DNA from: Fallopia convolvulus
Lineage: Eukaryota > Streptophyta > Magnoliopsida > Caryophyllales > Polygonaceae
Direction: 5' to 3'
Assembly (NCBI GenBank): GCA_964016875.1
Contig: OZ024728.1
Location: 24,489,328-24,553,327, forward strand
Length of the DNA: 64,000 nucleotides
Shown here: positions 10,971 to 22,451 of the stretch, piece by piece
Position numbering within the stretch: the stretch's first letter is position 1
Layout of the letters: the number at the start of each line of letters is the position of its first letter
The notes under the pieces: generated by a model
What the model saw: the letters and a program-made list of their open reading frames with translations, nothing else
Told to the model about the DNA's origin: nothing
The model's database searches: none
Program-made: the position numbers and the translations under genes

Positions 10971-11484
10971 ATGGTTATAGATTTTATTTCAAAGATATAT
11001 ATTTCATATCGGTTACATATTTTTGGAATCTTTGTTATTTATCTCTTACAAATATAATAAATATAATGTCCCTTTTTTTTATCTATTTATGTCTATTTGG
11101 GGATAACTTTTTGCATAATTATTTTTTAATAATTTTATATTTCAATTACCTATAAAAACATATATACCCGGTTTCGAACATACTTTAATGCGTGAATTAT
11201 TGAATCCAAAATTCTTTACTGGATTGTTAAATTTGATGATTAATGCAAATGGGAAAAGCTTGGAATAATTTATAAACATTAGGGTTAGCTCGCTAATTTG
11301 TTCAAACTATGGTAACGCTTTGTGAATATTACAATAGTTGGAGGTTGCCAAGTGAAAACCCCTAAATTTTTAATAGTCGGTTTTTGAGTTTTTGAGTTTG
11401 CTTGTAATTTAAGTTACTCTCCTTATATATATAGTGTCCATTCTAATCTTTTCATAAGTATTTTACGAATAACAAAATATGTTA

Positions 11485-11622
11485 GATCAAAGTTGTAACT
11501 CGGAAACCAGGCTGTGATGACGATGATGTAGAGGGTGGCTTTGGTTGGGATTTACATTAATTCTATGTAAGTCACCGTCAACGTCATCGCCGCTACGGCC
11601 TGGCCCGATCCATGAAGATTCC
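11485..11622. repeat. B-type imperfect hairpin, unit 3
   Basis: Copy of the B hairpin, preceded by a TATA-like CCTTATATATATAG near 11421. Confidence 0.5.
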
Positions 11623-12078
11623 GCTTCCTCACACAACAAAATTGTATGACCTCTTTTGGTGTGGTTGAATAGGCTAAATAACTATAGTTGAAAACAATGC
11701 ACATACAACAAAAAAAAAATAGGAGTTGCACTTAATTGAAATAGGCGTTGAACTGAAAACCCAAAATTTGTACGAAGATATATATTGTACATGAATAAAG
11801 ATTAGATATCAATAGTATATCAAATGTATATTTGTTAAGAGTAAATTTACCTTATAATTCTGAACTATATATTAGGTTGGCTCTTAATTTAGTCTATTTA
11901 TTTTGCAAATCTTTAAAATATCAAGTGATTTGAGTTTGCTTGGGATTTACGCTACTTTCCTTATATATAATGTCCTCTCTAATCTCTTTATATATACATT
12001 AATAAATCACAATCAAAATACGGTGGTCCATTTAAAAGAAGTCACAATGAAGATGAGTTATTGAGTCTGATTTATATC

Positions 12079-12205
12079 GATCAGAAGACGTAGCCCGGCC
12101 GGCCAGGAGGTGATGATGGTGGTGGTGGCTAGGATTCCAAAGAATTTACATATAAGCCACCGCCTTCATTGCTACTACCTTGGCCTGATTCCGTCTTCTT
12201 TGATT
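12079..12205. repeat. A-type imperfect hairpin, unit 4
   Basis: Same layout as at 535-657. Small deletions disrupt the short overlapping ORF that is open in units 1-3. Confidence 0.5.
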
Positions 12206-12694
12206 GCTCTCATCAAGAAGAATCGACATGGAATGAAGGATCGTTCTTGAAATTTACGTATAATTGATCTCCTTTTGGGTTTATACTTTTTTTCCTCTAA
12301 TTTTTTGTTCACTTATGTCTTAATTGGTAACCCTAAATGAACAAAAAATTTGAGGAAAAATCCTAAATTCGACCAAAACATTAGTAACCCTAAAATTCAT
12401 TATTTTCTTTGTCTTTTCCTTGGCTCGCCTAGTTTGATCGGTCAACACCACTCTACGTTCAGATCGGATACCTTGTTACCTTATTTCGGGGGAGACCTTT
12501 CCAAAATTAATTTTCCATACATGCCACCATCCCCAATATCAGTTTTTCCATACATGTCGCTGGTGAGATTCGAGTTCGAATCTCATGAACAATATTTAAA
12601 GAGTCTAACAACACTTCATCACTAGACCAATTGAGGATTGGTCCTAAAATAATTTATTGGCTTGTTCTTCTTACCCATTGTTTTTATGTTTTAA

Positions 12695-12838
12695 CTAGAT
12701 GTATTCGTCGTGCCATGTACGACTACGACTCATCAATTATAGATATATTATAAATATAATATAATAAAGTAAATATACGAAAATAAATAAAAAGCAAAAA
12801 ATGATGTAAATTATTAAAAAAAAAATCAAATTCAATTT
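12695..12838 (-). mobile_element. Truncated Helitron copy 4
   Basis: It begins CTAG with a variant hairpin (GTCGTG...GTACGAC). After ~140 bp it jumps back to the flank 'cttacccattgtttttat', followed by a second Helitron start at 12866. This is a partial tandem duplication of flank plus Helitron end. Confidence 0.6.
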
Positions 12839-12865
12839 TTCTTACCCATTGTTTTTATATTTTAA

Positions 12866-13669
12866 CTAGTTGTACCCGTCGTGTCATACACGACTACGTC
12901 TCATCAATTTTTAGATATATTATAAATATGCTATATTAAAGTAAATATAAAAAAATAAATAAAAAGCAAAAAATAAATAAATTCTTAAAAAAATTAATCA
13001 AATTCAATTCTTTCAAAATATTTTCAATAAAAAGTTAAAAAAGATAATTAATAAGAAAATATTAAAAAATATAGAATTTTTTAAAGATAAATTTTTTTAA
13101 AATATAGAATTAATAAGAAAAGATTAAAAAATATAGAATTTTTAGATATATTATAAATATGATATAGTAAAGTAAATGTACAAAATTAAATAAAAAGCAA
13201 AAAATGATGTAAACTCTTAAAATAAATTAATCAAATTCAATTCTTTAAAAATCTTTTTGATAAAAAGTTAAAAATATAATAAATAAGAAAAGAATAAAAA
13301 ATATAGAATTTTTTTAAAGATAAAAATTCTGCTATATTTACATAAAAATCCAAAAAGGATTTTAAGGAAAAGATAATATAATTTTTTTATAAATATTTAA
13401 TTCAAACAAGTATTTATATATATATATTTAAAAATTTTACTTTTTTATAAAAATTTTGTTTAAGATACTGTTTTTAAAAAAATAGGTAAAAAATATAAAG
13501 ATAAAATAATTTTTGGTTATATTTAATTAAAATTCGAAATAATTTTTTCCATATAAATAAATAGAAAGGAATTTAATGGAAAAAAATATAAATAATTTTT
13601 TTAAATATAAGGTGGGTAAGACTTAATGTGGTGGGTAGAAAACTTACAATTTTAATATATAGTTATAGA
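12866..13669 (-). mobile_element. Helitron copy 5 with internal duplication
   Basis: Starts CTAGTTGTACCCGTCGTG and ends at TATAGA (13669). A stretch near the hairpin end ('tagatatattataaatatg') recurs at about 12913 and 13141, so the body carries an internal duplication that makes it longer (804 bp) than copies 1 and 2. Confidence 0.65.
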
Positions 13670-14170
13670 ATTTATTTCAAGGATATATATTTCATATCGG
13701 TTACATATTTTTGGAATCTTTGTTATTTATCTTTTAAAAATAGAATAAATATAATGTCCCTTTCTTTATCTATTTATGTCTATTTGTGGATAAATTTTTT
13801 GCATAATTATTTTTAAATAATTTTATATTTCAATTACCTATAAAAACGTATATACCTAGTTTGGAACATACTTTAATGCGTGAATTACTGAATCCAAAAT
13901 TCCTTACTTGATTGTTAAATTTTATGATTAATGCAAATGGTACAAGCTTGGAATAATTTATAAACATTAGGGTTAGCTCGCTAATTTGTTCAAACTATGG
14001 TACACTTTGTGAATATTACAATAGTTGGAGGTTTTCAAGATAAAAACCCTAAATTTTTAATAGTCGGTTTATGAGTTTTTGAGTTTGCTTGAGATTTAAG
14101 TTACTCTCCTTATATATAGTGTCTTTTCTAATCTTTTCATATGTATATTACGAAATCACAAAATATGTTA

Positions 14171-14310
14171 GATCAAAGTTGTAGCCCGGAAACCAGGCCG
14201 TGATGGCGATGATGTAGAGGGTGGCTTTGGTTGGGATTTACATTAATTCTATGTAAGTCACCGTCAACGTCATCTCCGCTACGGCCTGGCCCGATCCATG
14301 AAGATTCCGC
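14171..14310. repeat. B-type imperfect hairpin, unit 4
   Basis: Copy of the B hairpin with TATA-like CTTATATATAG near 14109. Confidence 0.5.
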
Positions 14311-15795
14311 TTCCTCACACAACAATTAGTTAAGATTCCGCTTCGGGGGATTTACATTAATTCTACGTAAGTCACCGTCAATTGTATCCTGATTATATTC
14401 CTATTCTTAATGCTGCTTTTGAATTGAATCTTGATGGTTTCAAGGTTATTCAATTAGTTAGGATTGATAGTATCTGGTTGTTGATAGGCGTGAAATGGTC
14501 GTGCAAATCACGGCTATGCAAAAGAGTCCTAACAATCCTAAAGACTGTAGTCTTAGGGAAGTAAGGGTCGAATCCGCAGGGAGGTTGGTTTATCTTTCTA
14601 TGTAAATTTTATGTCAATTAAATTAAAAAGGGTTTATGAAGTAAATTAAATAACAAGCATGCAAAAACTAATAAAGCAATTAAAGTTGGAGTTTTTATCA
14701 AATTCGGGAAAACACTTAGTCAACCAGAGATCCACATTCGTATGACAAGTTGATCATAGATTTCACTCAATATCGCATGCATATGGAATTCCAATTCCTT
14801 TTCAAAGATAATTAATAGCACAACCAGATACTATCAATCCTAACTAATTGAATAACCCTGAAACTATCAAGATTCAATTCAAAAGCAGCATGAAGAATAG
14901 AAATATAATCAGGATAAAATTCTAGCATAAAACAACCAGCTTTTATACTAGAATGCAATTTAACTCTCTTCTGCAATAGACTAGCACAACCAGATACTAG
15001 TACAATGCAGTTTGCTACTATGAAATAGAGAAACTCAACCAGTAATTTCTCTAGATCTAGCAATTGAGATTCAATAACAACAACACTAGAAATTGTTGAT
15101 AAAGAGTAGAAATCTCACAACTGAAAGTCACACGATGCTTCAAACTGTCTGACTAAGCAAAATGGCTTAGTTCTCCATAGAAAAGCTAAAAACTCTGAAA
15201 GAAAAATATGATAATCGTCTATGAGAGATGCAACTCTCAAAACCCTAATATAACAAACTAGGTCTCCAAAAGTATATCCCAAAAATACAAAGATCTTGGA
15301 ATAAAGCTAATAAAGATAGGACCAATCAGATTAAAACACGTGGCAAATAAAGATCTTCGCGGCTGTCAGGGGCGGCGGGCGCTGCTGGGTTAGCGGCGGT
15401 CGCCGCCAGCACCAGGACGCTGATCTTCGCTTCGTCTTGAATCTAGCTCTAAAACTTCGATAATATGTATCTTTAGGTCTTCCTTCTCCTAGCTGTAGAT
15501 AGCATATAAAACACCTAAAAATACCAAAAACCAATGCTAAAACTCCTCCTAAATACACAATATAATTGTGTATATCAGTTGTGCTATTAATTATATTTGA
15601 AAAGGAATTAGAATTCCATGTGCATGCAATATTGAGTGAAATCTATGATCAACTTGTCATACGAATATGGATCTCTATTTGACTAAGTATTTTCCCCAAT
15701 TTGACAAAAACCTCAACTTTATTGTTTTGTTAAGTCTTGCATGCTTAATAGTTAGTTTAATTCATAAACCCCCTTTTAATTTAATTGTCATAACA

Positions 15796-16717
15796 TTAGT
15801 TATATCCGTCGTGCCATGCACGACTATATGAATTTAATACTTAATTTATTTAATGAATATGATTTTAATTTCATATAAAAAACTTATTTACTAGAAAAAA
15901 ATTATATAAAATTTAAGATGAGCCCACTATAATTTTGATGGCTTAATGATAATTTATTTATGCAAAAACTATAGAGAAAAAATATTTGAATTAGAATCAT
16001 TTAATTTTAAAAATGTTTTACAAAAAATATAAAAAGGTATAAATAATCTAAATTTTTGTAAGTTTTTTGTCAAATTCAATTCTTTAAAAAATTTGAATAA
16101 AAATTAAAAAAAATACTTGATAAGAAACGATGAAAAAATATAAATAAAGAATGAATTGTTTAATGATAAGAAAATCATTTATACTTACATAACTAATTCA
16201 AAAGGAATATTAAGGAATAGATAACATAATTTTTTTTTTATCAAAAATCAATTTAGGCAACTATCTAGATTGAAAGTTCTATTTTTTTATCAAAATTTTA
16301 TTTAAGATAGATCTTTTACATAAATAGATAAAAAATAAAGATAAATTTTTTTTTAATTTCAAATAAAATTCGAATTTAATATTTTTCATATAACTAGATA
16401 GAAATTTAATTGGAAAAACTAAATTAACATATCTATCTTAATATATAATATCTAATGTTCTATAATTTATTTTAATTTTAGATAAAATCTTTTAGATCTA
16501 TCTTAATTCCTATTATATAATAGGTAACATCTTTATTTTAGATAGAATCTTTTCTGGATTAATTTATCCTATTTTTATATTATCCTAAAATAATATCAAC
16601 ATATATAAATTTCTAAAATAAAAAAATCCTATGTGGCGAAATCCTAGGTGGCTTAACAAGGGAACGACACATAGGAAAATCCTAGGTGGTGCAACGTGGT
16701 GACCTTATTCATTGCGT

Positions 16718-16790
<73 letters not shown>
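15796..16790 (-). mobile_element. Helitron-related element, copy 6
   Basis: It begins TTAG after A with a clear hairpin (GTCGTGCCATGCACGAC, 15808-15824). Its middle part (16070-16440) resembles the bodies of copies 1-5. The other end is a long TA run (16720-16790) where the usual TATAGA should be. The flanks 'cataaca' and 'ttcacat' join to match the opposite arm of the inverted repeat, confirming a clean insertion between A and T. Confidence 0.6.
16720..16790. repeat. (TA)n microsatellite
   Basis: About 35 uninterrupted TA units at the end of Helitron copy 6. The plus-strand ORF with a run of alternating Tyr and Ile is only this repeat. Confidence 0.95.
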
Positions 16791-16793
<3 letters not shown>

Positions 16794-16950
16794 CATAAAA
16801 ACATAAATCTACCTCCCTACGGATTCGACCCTTACTTCCTAAAGACTACAGTCTTTGGTTTGTTTGGACTATTTTACATAGCCGCGATTTGCACGACCAA
16901 ATTCACAACTATCAGTAATCAATGTAGAAGAATTTACCTAAAACCACCGT

Positions 16951-17016
16951 CTCTTTGATCATACAGTGCTGTATTTTTAGCATCAAGATTGGGAAATGAC
17001 ACCCTCAAGCCACTTA
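16951..17016. repeat. Left copy of a ~65-bp direct repeat flanking the nest
   Basis: 'gatcatacagtgctgtattt' and the following bases up to 'aagccacttac' recur almost unchanged at 32410-32476, on the far side of the LINE/hAT/copia nest. The simplest reading is a very long target-site duplication made by LINE insertion. A partial extra copy at 32391-32420 complicates this. Confidence 0.6.
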
Positions 17017-17676
17017 CTTTTTTTTGATAAAATGAGCTACTAGCTCATTACAAGGCCAACAATAGGTTACCTGTGAAATACAAGGCTAACCTAAATCATC
17101 ACTGCAGATGATCTTAAGAAATTCAAATAACAGAGGATGATCACTAAACCAAGATTTACAATACGAGACATCAACAGGAACTAACAATGATCCTGGGAAA
17201 AAAAATTAGAAATAGCAAAACTAAGCAGAGGAAAGCTAAACAACCTCCTAGCGAGAAAATCTGCTGTCGAATTACGTTCCCTGAAACAATGAAGAAACAC
17301 CACACAAGGAACCAAGGCAACAAAATGACGAATATCGTTAACAATAGATTGAATTTCCCAAGGAACTTTCCAAGTTCTTTTCAAAGAATTAATAAGAATT
17401 AAATTATCTCCTTCAATAATAAGACGAGATATATTGAAAGAAACCGCACTACGAACCCCTTCCAGCAAGGTAAGAGCTTCAGCTTGGAGTATAGAAATTG
17501 GTAGTTGCTCTTTACGGTCAAAACTTAAAATCTTACACTTGTGGTCGCGAATAAGAAAACTCGTAAAAGTCGATGAATTAGTTCTCTTAGAAGCATCAAA
17601 ATTCATTTTTACCCAATGTAAAGGGGGCTTAACCCAAGAACGACAATTTTTCCTCTTGGGACGAGACACATGTTTG
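17017..17676 (-). pseudogene. L1-type LINE, 3' part with RNase H domain
   Basis: The minus-strand reading (17181-17676) gives RPKRKNCRSWVKPPLHWVKMNFDAS. Then follow LIRDHKCKILS, ILQAEALTLLEGVR, RLIIEGDNLILINSLKR and HCFRERNSTADFLARR. These are the blocks of the plant LINE-type RNase H domain (D, E, D and H...N...AD). A T-run at 17017-17025 marks the poly(A) tail. The reading continues, across the hAT insertion, with 30572 onward: the codons on both sides of CATGTTTG join in frame. A very similar domain lies at 62898-63706. The element is 5'-truncated and no longer mobile. Confidence 0.8.
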
Positions 17677-17704
17677 CACTGACAGACGCATAAATAAATC
17701 GAGA

Positions 17705-17723
17705 GGGGGGGGGGGGGGGGGGG
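17705..17723. repeat. Poly(G) run of 19
   Basis: Uninterrupted G homopolymer next to the left inverted end of the hAT element. The length may be unreliable because such runs are error-prone in sequencing. Confidence 0.8.
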
Positions 17724-17895
17724 CGACACAATACATTAAAGAAATTTTTTAAAGGCTACATATATTGTTAAAACTTAATAAAAATAGCAAAAATTGAGTT
17801 AACTACAAGAACTCTATAAAATTGATATCAATTAAAGTGCTCCCTACAAAAGATTGATATCAACAAAATAAGAGACTACTATTAGTCAAACTATC

Positions 17896-19940
17896 ATGTC
17901 TCTTCAATTGGTAGAGGCGGTAAATCCATCCTTCGAGTCTTCATATTCTGAAAATGTTGGATGATAACTTCATTGTCAATGCCTCTAAAAACATCCTTCT
18001 CAATATAACATAATAGACAATCATTGAGGAATTCATCTCCCATCTTGTTACGCAAATCTGTCTTGATAAAAGACATTGCAGAAAAGGCTCTTTCCACTGC
18101 AGCAGTAGCAACAGACAACACCAAAATCTACTCAATGAGGCGATAGACCAAGTGAAAAGCATTCTGAAATCCAACCTCAATCATCTTTTGAGCAAGATCT
18201 CCAAAATTTTGCAATTGTGCAAACTTTTCATTTTCTCTCTTCTCATCAATCCACAAATCGAGTTGTCCCTTAAGCTCAATTTGATCACACATTGAGAAGT
18301 CTTGTGGATACATTTCTGCAAGTCGAAGTAGCTTTGACACATTGAAGTTGGAGAATGAATTCTTCCGATCAAGACATGCTATACATGTAAGTAACTCTGT
18401 GCTTGACTCACTGAAACGTTGCTCCATCTCTTTGCCAATTTGATCAAGAATCTAAAAATATATCATTAAATTAAATCTATTAACAAAAGAAAATCTATAA
18501 ATAGTTAATAGAGAAATGATTACATACCTGCCAGAATATCTCAGCTTTAAAGTGGTGGAGGTATGTTACGGCATATCCAGCACGTCTATCCCGAAAACGA
18601 CCCGGAATATTATCATCCATATTTGGAATGGCGAAATCATGCTTAACACAAAAGTTGTTGACTTCTTCTAGTAGCTCATCCCATCCATTGTCTCTCACAT
18701 TTTGCAACTTCCTCTTAGTTCTTTGAACCAAACTGACAGCCTCGAGAATATTTTGATCCTTTTGTTGCAAGAATTGTGACAAAACATTTTTCAAGCCCAA
18801 AACTAGCTTCATAAAGTGAGCAACAAAAACAAATTCAAAATTTTCCATTTTTTCACCCAAACTAACGGCAAGGGCTCGAGCTTTTGGATCGGTGGCATCA
18901 TCAAATATAGCTTCAAGCACTTTTATTGTTGAAGACCACAAAGATAAAATACGAGCAATGGTAGTAAAGTGGGAACCCCAACGTGTAGCTCTCGGCCGAA
19001 CTAAGTTCCTTTCTTGATTCAATCCTCTCCCGGTAGAAATTTCACCATTTACTCAGCTCTCCACCATGTCTTCATGTTGATTTTGTCGGAATTGATCTTT
19101 TCTTTTGCAAGAAGCTCCAACAATGTTTGCAATCATGGACAAATACTCAAAAAAATCCATCACAAATTGATTATTTTGTCAAACCGCCACAACAACCAAT
19201 TGCAATTGGTGAGAAAAACAATGAATATACTTTGCACATGGATTTGCATTCAATATAAGAGTCTTCAATCCATTAAGCTCGCCCCGCATATTAGAAGCCC
19301 CATCGTATCCTTGACCTCTTAGTTTAGACATTGATAATCCATGTCTAGCAAAAAACTCATCAACACCACTTTTCAAGGATAGTGCGGTGGTGTCAACAAC
19401 ATGAACAACTCCAAGAAACCGTTCCATGACTACTCCCCGGTCGTCCACAAATCTCAAAACAATAGCCATTTGCTCCTTTATCGAACTATCACGAGCCTCA
19501 TCAATCAATAAAGAAAAGAATTTGTCTCCAATATTACGAATAATGGCTCTTGTTGTCTCCGATGCACAAGTGCTTATAATTTCCTTTTGAATGCGAGGAG
19601 AACTAAGTTGATGATTTGCCGGTGCATTTCTTTTCACAACCGTTCCAACATCAACATTGCGTGAGCTGTACGAATCAAGAACTTCAAGAAAATTACCTCT
19701 ATTAAGTGAGCTTGCCGATTCGTCATCCTCCCCGAAAAGCCAATCCTTGGAAAAGTAGCAATCTAACAACATCCACACTTGCAGTCAAACGACTACGATA
19801 TGCATCACCCAATTTTTTCTTTCCCGAAGCCACCTTTCTTGTCAAACTTTGCCTTTGGTTTTTGAAATCAAAAAATGATGTTCGAGCATGATTGTGTGCA
19901 CTACCAACTGCTCACGCATGATCTCTAAATCTTTCACAAG
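17896..19940 (-). pseudogene. hAT transposase, middle and C-terminal part
   Basis: Minus-strand readings at 19179-19910 contain LLIDEARDSSIKEQMAIVLR and RGQGYDGASNMRG, typical of the DUF4371/RNase H-like core of ZMYM1-type plant hAT transposases, then CFSHQLQLV. The next part (18528-19022) has RATRWGSHFTT. An intron is likely at 18452-18527 (GTATGT...TTTTAG). The end (17896-18124) has the hAT dimerisation block VATAAVERAFSAMSFIKTDLR. Stops interrupt the frame near 19890, 19178 and 18127, and there is a shift near 19030. The first part of the gene lies beyond the copia insertion at 29373-29829. The protein would act on DNA in the nucleus; this copy is dead. Confidence 0.8.
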
Positions 19941-20502
19941 TGTTAGAAGATGGAAGATTGAGTTTTGATGGTTCCAGAGTCAGTGACCTTGAGTTTGCAA
20001 GTCGAGTCGGTGACTTGGCAAAGTCACTGACATGACCAGCTGGCGAAGCGATCTATTTACGGAAGGAACGCACAAATCATGTGCGTTTAATTGAAGACAT
20101 CTGCTTCGTTCTAATTTAGGAGAAGATCATCAAAAGAGTGCTAAAATCAAGATGAAGATAATTTGATTCTCCTAGAATATTTTAGTGTGCGCATAATTGT
20201 ATATTTGGAAAGATTTGTAAGAGATTGAGTGTATATTATTTTCCTAATCGAATGGAAAATAATATACATGAGATCTCTCTTACCTTAGTTTAAATACCCT
20301 AGTGTTTAGGCTAATCCGTAAGTCTCTTGAGCTTAATTTCATTATCGTGTGTAAGAAAGAAAGAGAATGCTTGTGCATGGGATTCGTACAAGTGGTGTGT
20401 CAAGAGATCTTAGGCATAGCGTGAGATTGAGAGTGTGAGTGCAAAGGTAGAGCGTGGTTCAAGGGTGTGGAATTCATTCTTGTACACGGAAGAGCTTTGT
20501 AA
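19941..20502 (+). repeat. 5' LTR of the SIRE-type element, 3'-truncated
   Basis: Starts TGTTAGAAGATGG as the 3' LTR does, but stops matching after 'agagctttgtaa'. The last ~240 bp of the LTR, the primer binding site and the first part of gag are missing. Coding sequence (WWVEQMKTHIFS) begins at once. A TATA-like 'tttaaata' is at about 20292. Confidence 0.75.
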
Positions 20503-22443
20503 TTGGTGGGTTGAGCAAATGAAGACTCACATCTTCTCACTTGACGGTCAGCTATGGAAAGTGATTGAACTGGGTCCAGAAACCTTTCTTGGAAAGGATG
20601 GAAAGACTAAAAAGACCACAGTTGAGTATGATGATGTGGATTTCAAAAAGCTTGAGAAGAATGCTAGAGCAAAGAAGGTGCTCCATCATGCTCTCACTGA
20701 AAGTGATCTCAAGAAGGTGATAGGTTAAAAAACGGCTAAAGAAATCTGGGACGCCCTTAAAAGACTTCATCAAGGAAATGATGATGTAAAGAAGGACAGG
20801 ATCATTAGTCTCGAGGCAGATTACGACAATATCTTTCAAGGAAAAGGAGAATCTCTTCGTGATTATCATTCCAGATTTCAAACGATTGTGAATCAACTAG
20901 AGTTTCTTGGTGAAGAAATTCCTCAATGAAAACTCACCAACAAATTAATCTCGGGATTGAACAAGAGTTGGGACAACATTGCTTCGTCTCTTCTCACTCA
21001 AATGGAAACCAAGTCGCTGACCTTGGAAGATCTTGTTGGACAACTCACCATGTATGGAGGCATTCAGCAAAGAAGAGTTCAGAGACTCAACTAAAAAAAA
21101 GTCAAGAACATTGCTCTCAAAGTTGAAAGAGCCTTTGACTTGGCTCAGGGAGACGATGACACTGAGGGAGTAGATGAGGATGTTGCTCTCATCTCTAAAG
21201 CTATGAAAAGACTGTGGAATCGCAACAAAGCTCCCATGAAGACTCCAGAATCAACCAAAGAAGGAAAGGATATGAAGGATGTCATTTGCTATCAATGTCA
21301 GGCTAGAGGACACTTTGCTAAGCAATGTCCAAAAAGAAAAGGTGGAGAAGCTGGTAAAGTATGATGGCAACTTGGGACATGTCTGATGATGATGATGATG
21401 AAGTAGGGCCGCCAAGAGGAAAATGTTGCATGGCCATTGAAGATAACTCATCTCAAGAGGTAAATGATTCTGAACATTTTTCTCTTTTAGCCAGAAAGTC
21501 TAGAGAACAACTGATTGCTATCATTGAAAAGCTTGGATCTCAGGTCACTGAGTTAAGATAAAAATTGGAAGATAATGAAGAAAGTATCTCCAATCTCTTC
21601 GATGATAACAAACACTGGTCCTCTAAGGCAATTGAGCTTGAAAAAAATTTCATCTCCTGAGTCAATAACTTCTGAGTCATGCTCAGAATCAAACAACCGA
21701 GTCATTGACTTGCAAAACAAGTCAACGACTTGGAAAAACAAGTCACTGACCTAGAGGGTGAAAGGCTCATGCTCAGACTGGGTAATGCTAAGTTGTCTAA
21801 AGATTTAGAGGACCTAAAGATTGACGATGAGACTAAAAAGAAGAAATGGCTAGATGAGTTTGTTGCTGAAAAGGCTCAAAATGTGAGAAGTGACTATAAA
21901 AGGAAATTTGTGAAGGAGGTTGATAGGTCTGGAATTGGATATGCTCGTGCATCTAACACTCAGGGTACCAATCATGCTCCTCTTGTGTCTAAAGGTAAAG
22001 CTCCTATGTGTAGTGACAATGCAAGTTGCTCTACTCATGTGGTGGCCAATCAAGACAAAGGGAAGCAACAGTGGTATCCTGATCAAAAGGTGCACAAAAT
22101 CTGGCATAAACAAATCCAGAACTCGGCTCCCTCACAAATTGACTTTCAATCATGCATCAACAACAAACCTATTTACCCCGGCTATAGCAAATATGTTGCC
22201 CTAAAGTCTCATAGGACATGTTGGTATTGTGGCAATCCTGGTCACTACCAACATGATTGTCACAAAAAGGCAAGAGATGATGAAAATGCAAGGTCACAAA
22301 CTCTGAATGACAGTCACGACAGATCCACTATCACTGACTACCATCCAGAATCTATGTGTGCTAATTGTGACAAAAGTTATTCTAGAAGTTACTATGTTGC
22401 CAAACCCAGAGGAGTTAAACAACTCTGGGTTCGTAAGAACTAA
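20503..22443 (+). pseudogene. gag of the SIRE-type element
   Basis: The N-terminus is missing. Recognisable gag blocks are KTAKEIWDALKRLHQG, SLRDYHSRFQTIVNQLEFLGE and LEDLVGQLTMYGG. A first zinc knuckle follows, CYQCQARGHFAKQCP (about 21289-21333). Then come an Asp-rich stretch, a predicted coiled coil (about 21480-21900) and a second knuckle, CWYCGNPGHYQHDC (about 22218-22260). Stops occur near 20727, 20928, 21093, 21560 and 21659, with a frame change near 21360. Gag would form the virus-like particle. The two-knuckle layout with a coiled coil between fits SIRE elements. Confidence 0.8.
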
Positions 22444-22451
22444 TTCTTTCA

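Larger units (their letters stand above)
8554..10981 (-). mobile_element. Non-autonomous Helitron, copy 3, with nested insertions
   Basis: It starts with CTAG after 'aaa' at 8554 and ends at TATAGA (10981), matching copies 1 and 2. It is interrupted by a MITE, a gypsy fragment and a hAT-like element. The 3' hairpin region carries a small insertion ('aacatgtg', about 8570). The pieces between the insertions line up with copies 1 and 2. Confidence 0.7.
6006..11676. repeat. Tandem-array unit 3, expanded by insertions
   Basis: Same unit as at 147 and 2395, but 5.67 kb long. Subtracting the solo LTR (6728-8219), the MITE (8639-8862), the gypsy fragment (8933-9848) and the hAT-like element with its guest (10283-10970) leaves about 2.3 kb. 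Every insertion has flanks that match uninterrupted sequence in units 1, 2 and 4. They therefore arrived after the array formed, or at least in this copy only. Confidence 0.7.
11677..14326. repeat. Tandem-array unit 4
   Basis: Last copy of the array unit. It has the A block (TATA near 11961), A hairpin, duplicated Helitron material (12695-13669) and B block with hairpin. It ends in 'cttcctcacacaac', and a scrambled ~50-bp piece of the B hairpin follows (14330-14375: 'aagattccgcttcgggggatttacattaattctacgtaag'). A deletion or rearrangement thus closed the array on this side. Confidence 0.7.
14378..16915. repeat. Inverted-repeat complex with LTR-like arms
   Basis: Two inverted relationships are visible. 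First, 14378-14480 is repeated in reverse at 14818-14925 (share ATTCAATTAGTTAGGATTGA). Second, 14481-14817 is repeated in reverse at about 15575-16915, where a Helitron splits the copy. The outer ends read TGATAGGCGTGAA and, on the other strand, TGATAGTTGTGAA. 'gggtcgaatccgcaggg' and its reverse resemble sequence common in plant gypsy LTRs. Between the arms lies ~650 bp with a GC-rich patch (15360-15420). ORFs at 14382-14564, 14812-15063 and 15331-15558 fall in this repeat; I see no known domain in them. Confidence 0.55.

Noticed and set aside
1..14326. CRISPR-like or ribosomal repeat array
   Set aside because: The units are ~2.3 kb with plant transposons in them. There are no short spacers and no rRNA sequence.
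16686..16958. Plus-strand ORF of 90 codons
   Set aside because: Most of it is Tyr-Ile repeats from the TA microsatellite.
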